Assembly (NCBI GenBank): GCA_016931055.1
Contig: JAFGFL010000082.1
Location: 1-44,729, forward strand
Length of the DNA stretch: 44,729 nucleotides
Direction of reading: 5' to 3'
Source of the DNA: Candidatus Omnitrophota bacterium
Lineage (GTDB): Bacteria > Omnitrophota > Gorgyraeia > Zapsychrales > Zapsychraceae
The position numbers and the translations under genes were made by a program. Position 1 is the first letter of the stretch; every line of letters begins with the position of its first letter. Of the stretch, positions 30,315-38,963 are shown in pieces. The notes under the pieces were generated by a model. The model did not search any database. It saw only the letters and a list, made by a program, of their open reading frames with translations, and was not told where the DNA came from.

Positions 30315-30686
30315 ATGCCGAAAATTTTGCTTGTGGATGATGAGACCCAATTGATCACAATGGTCCAGATGCGCCTGGAGGCAAACGGTTATGAGGTCAT
30401 AACGGCGAGTGACGGCCAGGAGGGCTTGGAAAAAGCCAAGAGCGAAAGCCCTGACCTGATCATGATGGACGTGATGATGCCCAAGATGGACGGGTACAAG
30501 GCCTGCGGTTTGTTAAAGAACGACACGCGTTACGCCAAGATCCCGATCATCCTGTTCACGGCAAGGGCCCAACAGGATGATCAAGAGGTCGGCAAAGAGG
30601 TGGGAGCTGACGCGTATATTACCAAACCTTTTGAACCGCCGGTCCTTCTTGCCAAAATCAAGGAATTGTTAGACAAAACATCGTAG
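30315..30686 (+). CDS. Single-domain response regulator
   Basis: ILLVDDE, LIMMDVMMPKMDG, LFTAR, TKPFEP. Confidence 0.93.
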   Translation: MPKILLVDDETQLITMVQMRLEANGYEVITASDGQEGLEKAKSESPDLIMMDVMMPKMDGYKACGLLKNDTRYAKIPIILFTARAQQDDQEVGKEVGADAYITKPFEPPVLLAKIKELLDKTS

Positions 30687-30706
30687 CTTGTATGTTGGGA
30701 GGCCAT

Positions 30707-31078
30707 ATGCCGAAAAAGAAAATCCTTGTCGTTGACGATGAAATCGAACTGGTGGAATTGGTAAAGATCAGATTAGAATCTGACGGTTATGAAGTTCTAA
30801 CAGCGAATAGCGGCCTTGAAGGATTGTCAAAAGCGGCCGGCGAGCAGCCGGACTTGATCATCCTGGATATCAGCATGGCGGAAATGGACGGCTATACAGT
30901 CATCCAGAAACTCAGAGAAGAACCAAAGACTAAAAATATCCCGGTCATTATTCTGACGGCTTATGCCAAAATGAAAAGCCTCTTTGAATTAGAAGGCATA
31001 AGCGATTACATCGTTAAACCTTTTGAGCCCAAGGATTTTCTTGAGCGCGTTGGTAAAGTCTTAAAGAAGGAAGAGTAA
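30707..31078 (+). CDS. Single-domain response regulator
   Basis: ILVVDDE, LIILDISMAEMDG, ILTAY, VKPFEP; GGGAGG RBS before ATG 30707. Confidence 0.92.
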   Translation: MPKKKILVVDDEIELVELVKIRLESDGYEVLTANSGLEGLSKAAGEQPDLIILDISMAEMDGYTVIQKLREEPKTKNIPVIILTAYAKMKSLFELEGISDYIVKPFEPKDFLERVGKVLKKEE

Positions 31079-31080
31079 GA

Positions 31081-32700
31081 ATGGGAAAACAGGAAAAGAA
31101 GTCATTGGGCGAATGGCTTGTCCAGCAAGGCATCATCAACCAAAAGGTCTTGGAAGAAGCCCAAGCCCAGGAACGGGCAAGCGGGGAGCCGCTGCGGAAA
31201 GTGCTCATCCGATTGGGAATGATCAGTGAAGAGGATATGGTCAGCTTCATTTCCCAGCAGATGGGCATCCAGCGCATAGACTTAAGCAATTATCTCATTG
31301 ATTCGAAGATCATCGACCTTGTCCCGGAGATCCTCGCGCGGAAATACCAGCTTGTCCCGATTTTGAAAATCGGGAAAAGCCTGACGTGCGCCATGGTCGA
31401 TCCGCTGAATATTTTCGCGTTGGATGAACTCAGGGCGAAAACAGGTTTGACGATCGAACCGGCGGTAGCGACGGAAACGGAAGTCCGCAAGGCCATCGAT
31501 GAATCGTACACCGTCAAGGGCAGCATGGATGACGTGATCAAGATCATGGATGAGCAAAAGGTGGGCGTTGTGCAGGAAGGCGAGGAGATCGAATTAAGCA
31601 AGCTTAAGGGCATCGTCGAGGAGCCTCCGGTGATCCGCTTGGTCAATATGATGATCATGGACGCCGTCCAGGAAGGGGTTTCCGATATCCACATCGAGCC
31701 GGAAGAGGACAAGCTCTCGATACGTTTCAGGATCGACGGCGTATTGCGCCATGAGAAAGCGCCGCCCAAGCATTTCCAATCCGCGATCATTTCGCGCATT
31801 AAGGTCCTGGCGAATCTGGACATCGCGGAGCGAAGAAAGCCCCAGGACGGCCGGTTTAACATCAAAATGGGGAATCATGCCATTGATATCCGTGTTTCGA
31901 GCATCCCGACAAGTTACGGGGAAAACATTGTCATGCGGCTTTTGGATTCCGCCAGTATCCTTTTTGGCTTGGAGCAATTGGGGTTTCCCAGTGAAACATT
32001 AAAGGTCTATCAGGGGCTTTTGCGCCGGCCCCACGGCATTGTCCTGGTTACAGGACCGACAGGAAGCGGCAAGACAAGTACATTATATGCGTCGTTAAAT
32101 TCTATTAACACACCGGATAAGAATATTATCACGATCGAGGACCCGGTTGAGTATCATCTTGAAGGCGTGCGCCAGATCCAGGTCAATCCGAAGGTGGACC
32201 TGACCTTTGCTAACGGTTTGCGCTCGATCCTGCGCCAGGACCCGGATGTGATCATGGTGGGGGAAATCCGCGATGTCGAAACAGCGGAGATCGCGATCCA
32301 AGCGGCGCTTACCGGCCATTTGGTGTTTGCCACTCTGCATACGAATGATGCCCCGGGAGCGGTCACCCGGCTTATCGATATGGGAGTGGAACCGTTTCTG
32401 ATCGCGTCATCGGTCGCGGGCGTTGTCGCCCAGCGTTTGGTGCGGATCTATTGCAAGGAATGCAAAGGGAAAGGGTGTAAAAAGTGCCACGATTCCGGCT
32501 ACCGCGGAAGGCAGGCGATCAGCGAGTTGATGTGCTTTAATGAGGACATCCGTGCTCTGCTCATGAAGAAGGCTTCTTCGGAGGATATCCGCAAAGCGGC
32601 GATCAAGAACGGAATGAGGCCTCTGCGGGAAGACGGGTTGGACAAAGTTGAAAAAGGGATCACTTCGAAGGAAGAGGTGTTTAGGGTCACGCAGGAGTAG
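31081..32700 (+). CDS. GspE/PilB-type secretion/pilus assembly ATPase
   Basis: T2SSE N-terminal domain, GPTGSGKTSTLYASL Walker A, IMVGEIRDVETAEIA, ATLHTNDAPGAVTRL. Confidence 0.95.
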   Translation: MGKQEKKSLGEWLVQQGIINQKVLEEAQAQERASGEPLRKVLIRLGMISEEDMVSFISQQMGIQRIDLSNYLIDSKIIDLVPEILARKYQLVPILKIGKSLTCAMVDPLNIFALDELRAKTGLTIEPAVATETEVRKAIDESYTVKGSMDDVIKIMDEQKVGVVQEGEEIELSKLKGIVEEPPVIRLVNMMIMDAVQEGVSDIHIEPEEDKLSIRFRIDGVLRHEKAPPKHFQSAIISRIKVLANLDIAERRKPQDGRFNIKMGNHAIDIRVSSIPTSYGENIVMRLLDSASILFGLEQLGFPSETLKVYQGLLRRPHGIVLVTGPTGSGKTSTLYASLNSINTPDKNIITIEDPVEYHLEGVRQIQVNPKVDLTFANGLRSILRQDPDVIMVGEIRDVETAEIAIQAALTGHLVFATLHTNDAPGAVTRLIDMGVEPFLIASSVAGVVAQRLVRIYCKECKGKGCKKCHDSGYRGRQAISELMCFNEDIRALLMKKASSEDIRKAAIKNGMRPLREDGLDKVEKGITSKEEVFRVTQE

Positions 32701-32756
32701 GGGCGACCGGCCGGTCGCCCGTACATGAGGGGAACGGCGCACCGTGCCTGTACGGG
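32697..32756. repeat. GC-rich palindromic element (GGGCGACCGGCCGGTCGCCC) plus adjacent CCCGTACA/TGTACGGG hairpin
   Basis: Perfect 20-nt palindrome 32701-32720; arms 32718-32725 and 32749-32756; second copy at 39083-39110. Confidence 0.85.
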
Positions 32757-32774
32757 GAATGTCATAAGAGAAAA

Positions 32775-33989
32775 ATGCCGAATTATTTATATAAAGCCAG
32801 AGATAGTGAAGGAAAAGCCGTTACGGGGATGATGGAATCGGCTTCGGCGGAGAAGCTTGCCGAAAAGCTGCATAACCTGGGGTATATGCCCACGCAAATT
32901 AAGGAGGCTGCGCCAGGCATGGATTTGGACCGTTTCCGCCGGAGGTTTAGAAGAATAAGACCGGAAGACATTATCATGTTCAATGTCCAGCTGGCGAACA
33001 TGATCGATGCCGGATTGACTTTGATCAGCAGCTTAAACATCATTTGCAGGCAGATTGAGAACAAAAAGTTGAAAGAAGTCGTTGAAGACGTCAAGCGGGC
33101 CGTGGAAGGCGGGTCTTCCTTTTCGGAAGCTTTGGCGCACCATCCAAGAATATTTTCAAAGCTGTTTGTCGACATGGTCCGGGCGGGGGAGACAAGCGGA
33201 AAGCTGAACGTTGTCCTGAACCGTCTTGCCCAATATGTCGAACAGCAAGAGGACCTGCGCCAGCAAGTAAAAAACGCGCTTTTTTATCCGGCTATTTTGG
33301 TGGTCGCCGGTATCGCTGTTGTTGTCTTGATCGTCACGTTTGTCATGCCCAAGTTTGTTGAGGTCTTCAACAGGGCGGAAGTCCCTTTACCTTTACCGAC
33401 ACGGATTTTTTACGGATTCGGTTTAATTTTAATCAACTACTGGTCTCTCATTATCATTGCGATTGGGCTGGTTGTGGCAGGGCTTAAAATGTACGCACGG
33501 ACGGAAAGAGGAAGATACCAGTTTGACCGTCTTAAACTGGACCTGCCGGTGACCGGCCCGTTGGTCCGCAAGCTGATCATCTCGCGGTTCAGCCGCACTT
33601 TAGCCACGCTGGTTGACAGCGGGGTGCCGATCCTGCATTCATTGGATATTGTCCGCGAGGTTGTTGCAAACCGTATTATTGGTGATGTGATCGTAAAAGT
33701 GCGCAATAGTGTGGAAGAAGGCGAGCGCATCGCCAATGAACTTAAAAAAAGCGGCGAGTTCCCGCAGGATATGGTGCAGATGATCTCGGTGGGGGAAGAG
33801 ACCGGGAAATTGGGCCATATGCTCAATAAGATTTCAGGATTTTATGATAACGCGGTCGGCTATTCATTAAAGAAATTAATTGCTTTAATCGAACCCGTAT
33901 TTATAATTGTTCTAGGCATTTCAGTCGGGTTTATCATGGCATCGATGCTTTTGCCGATGTTTGACATGATTAAAACCATTAGCCGCTAA
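32775..33989 (+). CDS. GspF/PilC-type inner-membrane platform protein
   Basis: YLYKARDSEGK N-terminus, MIDAGLTL, VRAGETSGKL, MISVGEETGKL, C-terminal TM LIEPVFIIVLG. Confidence 0.93.
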   Translation: MPNYLYKARDSEGKAVTGMMESASAEKLAEKLHNLGYMPTQIKEAAPGMDLDRFRRRFRRIRPEDIIMFNVQLANMIDAGLTLISSLNIICRQIENKKLKEVVEDVKRAVEGGSSFSEALAHHPRIFSKLFVDMVRAGETSGKLNVVLNRLAQYVEQQEDLRQQVKNALFYPAILVVAGIAVVVLIVTFVMPKFVEVFNRAEVPLPLPTRIFYGFGLILINYWSLIIIAIGLVVAGLKMYARTERGRYQFDRLKLDLPVTGPLVRKLIISRFSRTLATLVDSGVPILHSLDIVREVVANRIIGDVIVKVRNSVEEGERIANELKKSGEFPQDMVQMISVGEETGKLGHMLNKISGFYDNAVGYSLKKLIALIEPVFIIVLGISVGFIMASMLLPMFDMIKTISR

Positions 33990-34044
33990 TGGATTGATAA
34001 TTTTTATTGAACAGTTTTATATTATGAGGAAAGGAGTCCAATGT

Positions 34045-34491
34045 ATGAGGGAAAAGGGCTTTACTTTAATTGAGTTGTTGGTCGTTATTTCAGTCATCGC
34101 GATTCTCATCGGGATCGCGGTGCCCCGTTTTAGGGGGATGCAGGATGAGGCCAATACTTCCAAGGCCAGGGCGGAGGCGCGTGTTTTACAGACAGCGGTG
34201 GAATCCTATTACATGAACCAAACGCCGAATGCTTATCCGGCAACGGTCACGACGCTCTGCGCTGCGTATCTCAACGATGCCACCCCGCTTATCGTCAACG
34301 ATGTTCTAACCGATCCGTTCCGTACGGGCGGGGCCGAATACAATTATATACGCTCGGCCAACGGAAGGTATTATGTGATATTTTCCTACGGGCGTGACGG
34401 TGCAGCCGATATTACGGGGATCAGCGATGCCGGCGTTCTGGCGGGGACGGATGATGATGACCTTTATGCGACCAACGGTACGGGCTTCTAG
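34045..34491 (+). CDS. Type IV prepilin / GspG-like pseudopilin
   Basis: MREKGFTLIELLVVISVIAILIGIAVPRF prepilin signal; RBS AGGAG upstream of 34045. Confidence 0.92.
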   Translation: MREKGFTLIELLVVISVIAILIGIAVPRFRGMQDEANTSKARAEARVLQTAVESYYMNQTPNAYPATVTTLCAAYLNDATPLIVNDVLTDPFRTGGAEYNYIRSANGRYYVIFSYGRDGAADITGISDAGVLAGTDDDDLYATNGTGF

Positions 34492-34565
34492 CCGTTTGGC
34501 AGAGGGTTGTTTATCTTGCCGGAAGTCTCAATGAGACTGGGTAAAAATTTGGTTTGAAAAATGAC

Positions 34566-34618
34566 AAGTGGTAAGTGATTCATGATCAACAAAGGTGATC
34601 CGGTCTCGCTTACCACTT
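34566..34618. repeat. Intergenic inverted repeat AAGTGGTAAGTGA / TCGCTTACCACTT
   Basis: 13-bp arms with one mismatch, 27-nt loop. Confidence 0.6.
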
Positions 34619-34642
34619 TATCATGTCCTTCGGGGTGCGCGG

Positions 34643-35005
34643 ATGAAAAAAGGATTTACGCTTCTGGAAATGCTGTTGACCATTGTTCTGTTGACGGTGG
34701 GCATAACCTCGATCCTGCATGTTGCAGGCATGGCCATGTTTGCCGATACAAACCTCGAGAAAATGACGATTGCCCGCTATCTTCTGCAGGAGTCAATGGA
34801 AGAAATCAAAGGCGCGGCCTCGTATTCCGATATTGACGATTTTGCCTCCGCGCGCGCATCCCTGAGCGGCGATTTTGCCGATTTTGAAAGGGAGGTCACT
34901 GTTTCGGGAGACCCCAAGCAGGTTGATGTTACGGTTTATTGGACAGCCAAAGGCCAGGAACAAAGCGCCGGCCTGGTCACATTGTTCGCTGATTATGATT
35001 ATTGA
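34643..35005 (+). CDS. PilV-like prepilin
   Basis: MKKGFTLLEMLLTIVLLTVGITSIL prepilin N-terminus. Confidence 0.85.
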   Translation: MKKGFTLLEMLLTIVLLTVGITSILHVAGMAMFADTNLEKMTIARYLLQESMEEIKGAASYSDIDDFASARASLSGDFADFEREVTVSGDPKQVDVTVYWTAKGQEQSAGLVTLFADYDY

Positions 35006-35029
35006 GATGTTGTCTGAAAACCTGTTTTT

Positions 35030-35120
35030 AACGCGAATTTGCGCAAATTACACGCGAATGATCGCAAATAAAAGTGAGATATTCGCGTTAATCAGCGTTA
35101 GATTTGCGACTATTCGCGTT
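35030..35120. repeat. TTCGCGTT palindromic element, copy A
   Basis: AACGCGAAT ... ATTCGCGTT termini with internal GCAAAT/ATTTGC motifs; similar elements at 39424-39510 and 40518-40609. Confidence 0.85.
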
Positions 35121-35675
35121 CAAAAAGGCTTTTCCGACACTGGCATTGATCGAATAGACCCTGGGAAAAGGGGCCTGACCCTTATCGAACTCCTTATCAC
35201 AACCGCTGTTCTCTCTATTCTTATCTTTACAATCGGTTATGCGTTTATGATCGGCCTCAGGTTATGGAACACAGGATACGACCGCTCCGATATCCGCACT
35301 GAACTTTCGCAAGCCCTTCAATTAGTGAGTAAGAACTTAAGGCAGGCAAAGAGTATTGATGAGCTGACCGCGGGGAGTATTACGTTTACCGCGGACTTGG
35401 GCGACGGGGAGGATACCTATCGGATTTATATGTATAATAGCGCGGACAGTGAGCCCAATCCGCCTTATACCCAGAATACGTATGAGTTGCGTTGGGCGAA
35501 AACGACGGTGACTTATGGTTCCGGCGCTGTTTTGATCGGCGATGTGAAAAAACCCAATCCGCCCAGTTCAAAGCCTTTTGCTCAAAACGGCAATGTGATC
35601 ACATTGGATTTTGTGGTCGAACGCGGAGACCAAACGGTGGCCATGAGAACGAATGTCAGGCCGAGGAGCTTATAG
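35058..35675 (+). CDS. PilW/GspJ-like prepilin, start uncertain
   Basis: GKRGLTLIELLITTAVLSILIFTIGYAF prepilin motif; the only nearby in-frame ATG lies inside repeat copy A. Confidence 0.75.
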   Translation: MIANKSEIFALISVRFATIRVQKGFSDTGIDRIDPGKRGLTLIELLITTAVLSILIFTIGYAFMIGLRLWNTGYDRSDIRTELSQALQLVSKNLRQAKSIDELTAGSITFTADLGDGEDTYRIYMYNSADSEPNPPYTQNTYELRWAKTTVTYGSGAVLIGDVKKPNPPSSKPFAQNGNVITLDFVVERGDQTVAMRTNVRPRSL

Positions 35676-36742
35676 TGTCGCATTTCGGGTGTTGTCAGAA
35701 GAGAGAAAAGGGGATCGCCTTGATCCTGACCTTGATTTTTATGGTCAGCCTGGTTATCATTGTGGCGGCGTATCTCTTTATGGTGACCTATGACACAAGG
35801 AACGCAGGCGCGCAGTTTAATAATGATAAAGCGCTTTATTTGGCCGACGCGGGTTTAAATAAGGCCGTTTGGTACCTAACGAATACAGCTCCCGACGGCT
35901 CCACAGATGGTTCCTGGCGGACAACCGCCTATCCAGCCAATCCCGGAGCGAATCCAACCGACCCTCAGCAGGAATCATTAGGGGACGGAACTTATACGAT
36001 ATGGGTGGAAACTTCGGGAAGCGATATTATCGTAACGGCCCAGGGAACGGTGGGCAATATTGTGAGAACCGTCCGTGAAACGATGACATTAGCTTCAGGT
36101 GTACCGGAAGCGTTTAATTATGTGCATTTTTCCGGCGGCAAAATTGATTTTAAGGACTCCAGCGGGACAGTGAATGGGAATCTCGCCGCTGCCGTGACGG
36201 TGGACAACGAAGGCGGCATAACCATCAACGGCACGATTACGGAAGGGTCTTCAGTCCCTGTGCCCAGCGTGGACTTGGCCTCTTACGCGGCGATCGCGGG
36301 TACAACGGTCATCGGAAATAGGACATTTACTTCTGGAACCTACAACGGAATATGGTATGTTGATGGAAGAGCGACGATCAATGATAATGTCACTTTTAAC
36401 GGGACTATAATCGCAACCGGAAATATTGTTTTAACGAACACGGACAATTTTATGTCGAATCCGGCGTCAAATTACCCGGCCTTGGTCTCAGGCGGCAGGA
36501 TCACCGGCAACAAACTGGCGACATCCACCATCAATGGCCTGCTGTTTGCCGCGACCAGTATCGATATTGACCAAGGCTCGAATAATACGGTTAACGGTTC
36601 TCTGATCAGCGCAGGCAATATCGGTTTGACGAAGGGTTCGGGATGGTCGATCACCTATGATTCGGACCTGGCCGACAATCCTCCGCCGTATTTCTCTGCC
36701 GGCAGCGGCAGCGCGAGCGGAGACGGATGGCAAGAGATTTGA
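35675..36742 (+). CDS. PilX-like minor pilin with long repetitive beta-rich C-terminal domain
   Basis: GTG start overlapping the upstream TAG; REKGIALILTLIFMVSLVIIVAAYLF; YLADAGLNKAVWYL; C-terminal NGTI/NGNL/GNI repeat-like region. Confidence 0.8.
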   Translation: MSHFGCCQKREKGIALILTLIFMVSLVIIVAAYLFMVTYDTRNAGAQFNNDKALYLADAGLNKAVWYLTNTAPDGSTDGSWRTTAYPANPGANPTDPQQESLGDGTYTIWVETSGSDIIVTAQGTVGNIVRTVRETMTLASGVPEAFNYVHFSGGKIDFKDSSGTVNGNLAAAVTVDNEGGITINGTITEGSSVPVPSVDLASYAAIAGTTVIGNRTFTSGTYNGIWYVDGRATINDNVTFNGTIIATGNIVLTNTDNFMSNPASNYPALVSGGRITGNKLATSTINGLLFAATSIDIDQGSNNTVNGSLISAGNIGLTKGSGWSITYDSDLADNPPPYFSAGSGSASGDGWQEI

Positions 36743-36755
36743 AGCGGATTGAACA

Positions 36756-38420
36756 ATGCCTAATGAGCTATTAAAGAAAATTCAAGTTGCGGTGTCGCCT
36801 TGGCGAAAGAAGCTGGAAGAGCTTCTTTCACAGGTCAAGGAACAGCTCGGCCATGAACGGACCGTGATCGGCATCGATGTCGGGACGAGTTCCGTCAAGG
36901 TTGTCCAGATGGCGGAAATCGACGGGGAAATGGTGATCCTCAAGTCGGCCCTTGTGGATATCGGCGGGGTCCCCGGCAGCCAGGAGGAGGTTTTGGCGAG
37001 CCTGAGGACCGCCATGATCGGGATGGACACGAAGGGCGCGAAAGTGGCCGCCGTGGTCAACTGCCCGGAAACCTGCACGAGGAAGATTCTTGCCCCACCT
37101 ATGCCCAAGAAAGAATTGGGACAAGCGGTGCGGTGGGAGGCCAAGAATACCATCCCGTTCTCGATCGATGAGGCCTTAATGGATTTTGAAATCGTGGGAG
37201 AAACGGCGGATAAGAATAGCAAGAAACTTGTAGTGGTCGTTGCGGCGGCGTCGAAACAAACGGTCAACAAACTCGTGACCCTTTTTGCTAAAGCGGGTAT
37301 AGAGATATCGTCCTTAATTCCCGTATCCTTGAGCATGCAAAATCTCATGCTGCTTTCCCCGGAATGGAAGAAGGAAATCATCACGGTCATCGAAATGGGA
37401 GCGTCGTTGACGGAATTGAATATTTACCGGGAAGGCCGTTTGGCCTTCTCCAGGAAGCTGCCGGTTGCGGGAAGGGATATAACCAAAGCGTTGACGAGTA
37501 CCTTAATGTCAAGCCAGGGGAAGGTTGAGCTCAGTATGGAAGAAGCTGAAAAGATCAAAAAGGAACAAGGGATCCCTTCCGGAGAAGAAACGGAAATGAT
37601 CGATGGAAAGATCCTTCCGGTGCAGATTTTATCCTTGATCAGGCCGTGCGTGGAGCAATTAGCCAGCGAGATTGAGCGGTCCTTTGATTTTTTCCGGGAA
37701 GAGTCCCGTGGCGGTCAGGTGAGCAAGATTATTTTAACAGGAGGCGGCGCCAGTTTGAAGGGATTGGTCAAGGCATTGGAAAGCGGGCTGGAGATACATA
37801 TTGAAATCGGCGCTTTTCTTAAGGATATCCGCGCGTTACCGAAGGCAATTGCCGGGACAGAGAATGCCGGATCGCGGTTGAATCTGGCCCTCGGCGCCGC
37901 CCTTAATAAGGGAGAGAAGATCAACCTTCTGCCCATTGAATTGAAAGAAAAAACAAAACGGTTCATTGAAAAGGTCTCTTTCAAGGGGATCGTTACGGGG
38001 ATCATAGGTTCCCTGCTGCTCTTTTATGTCGGGCTTCATATCCAATGTCACAGTTATAACAAGAAAATATCAGCCCTGAAGATGGAACAACGGACTTTAG
38101 CCCCTCAGATAGAGGCATTGCGGTCGAATATCATGGTCGCGGGGATATTAAAGGACAAGCCGCACTGGGAAGACGTGCTTAAAGAAATCAGCAATCTGGT
38201 GCCTCCGGAAATCTATTTGACCTATTTAAAGGCGGAGGATAGCACGGTTTCCCTGAAAGGGGATATTATCCGCGGCAGCGAAAGCACGCAAGCGGTCCTC
38301 TCGCGATTTATGCTTAAACTGGAAGAAGGGATCTTCCAGAATGTGAGCCTGGTGACCACGCAAACAAAAGCGGGTTATGCGAATATCGCGGAATTTGAGA
38401 TTGTCTGTACGGTTGAATAG
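36756..38420 (+). CDS. PilM-PilN fusion (actin-like ATPase plus PilN)
   Basis: VIGIDVGTSSVKVVQM, WEAKNTIPFSIDEALMDFEIV, GGGASLKGL (PilM); INLLPIELKEKTKRF then TM (PilN). Confidence 0.88.
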   Translation: MPNELLKKIQVAVSPWRKKLEELLSQVKEQLGHERTVIGIDVGTSSVKVVQMAEIDGEMVILKSALVDIGGVPGSQEEVLASLRTAMIGMDTKGAKVAAVVNCPETCTRKILAPPMPKKELGQAVRWEAKNTIPFSIDEALMDFEIVGETADKNSKKLVVVVAAASKQTVNKLVTLFAKAGIEISSLIPVSLSMQNLMLLSPEWKKEIITVIEMGASLTELNIYREGRLAFSRKLPVAGRDITKALTSTLMSSQGKVELSMEEAEKIKKEQGIPSGEETEMIDGKILPVQILSLIRPCVEQLASEIERSFDFFREESRGGQVSKIILTGGGASLKGLVKALESGLEIHIEIGAFLKDIRALPKAIAGTENAGSRLNLALGAALNKGEKINLLPIELKEKTKRFIEKVSFKGIVTGIIGSLLLFYVGLHIQCHSYNKKISALKMEQRTLAPQIEALRSNIMVAGILKDKPHWEDVLKEISNLVPPEIYLTYLKAEDSTVSLKGDIIRGSESTQAVLSRFMLKLEEGIFQNVSLVTTQTKAGYANIAEFEIVCTVE

Positions 38421-38444
38421 TTATAAAACAGAACAAAACGCAAA

Positions 38445-38963
38445 ATGATGAATATCCGATTTGACAGAAAAACGGCCTTAGTTCTTTCCGGCATTGCCGT
38501 CGTGGTCATTGTATTCTTGCTCTTGACCGTTTCTCTGCTCAATAAGGTCCGGAAGGCCGGGAAGGAAGCCAAGGCGCTTGAGCGCGAGATGCTGTCAGTC
38601 CGGCAAGCCTTGCAGCTTCAAGAAAATTTTAGGCAGAATGGGAAGTTATTATCCCGTCGGCAGATTTCTCTTGCCATTGATGACATCACCAAGGTCGGCG
38701 CGGCGCAGAATGTCAATTTTCTCTCCATCAGCCCGCAAAAAATAACGCGCCCATCGGATTCCAGCTACCAGGTGCTTCCGATTCAAATGAACGTGCAATC
38801 GGCATATGTGGACTTGGGGCTTTTCTTAAATGCGCTTGAAAGGCTGGAACAGGGCATCATCGCCGTTAAGGGTTTTGAAATAACAAGGGATCAGCTTATC
38901 CTGCCGCAAATCAAGAGCGGTTTAGTGGTTGAGGTTTATCTGAAGGAGGGCGATGGTGGATAA
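38445..38963 (+). CDS. PilO-like protein
   Basis: Single N-terminal TM then coiled coil; position after PilMN. Confidence 0.65.
   Translation: MMNIRFDRKTALVLSGIAVVVIVFLLLTVSLLNKVRKAGKEAKALEREMLSVRQALQLQENFRQNGKLLSRRQISLAIDDITKVGAAQNVNFLSISPQKITRPSDSSYQVLPIQMNVQSAYVDLGLFLNALERLEQGIIAVKGFEITRDQLILPQIKSGLVVEVYLKEGDGG

Noticed and set aside
34875-35057. Upstream part of the 266-aa ORF as genuine pilin N-terminus
   Set aside because: It overlaps the PilV-like gene in another frame and lacks pilin features; the pilin signal begins only near 35166.
35492-35674. Upstream 61 codons of the 416-aa ORF
   Set aside because: They overlap the end of the PilW-like gene in another frame; GTG at 35675 gives a normal PilX-type N-terminus.
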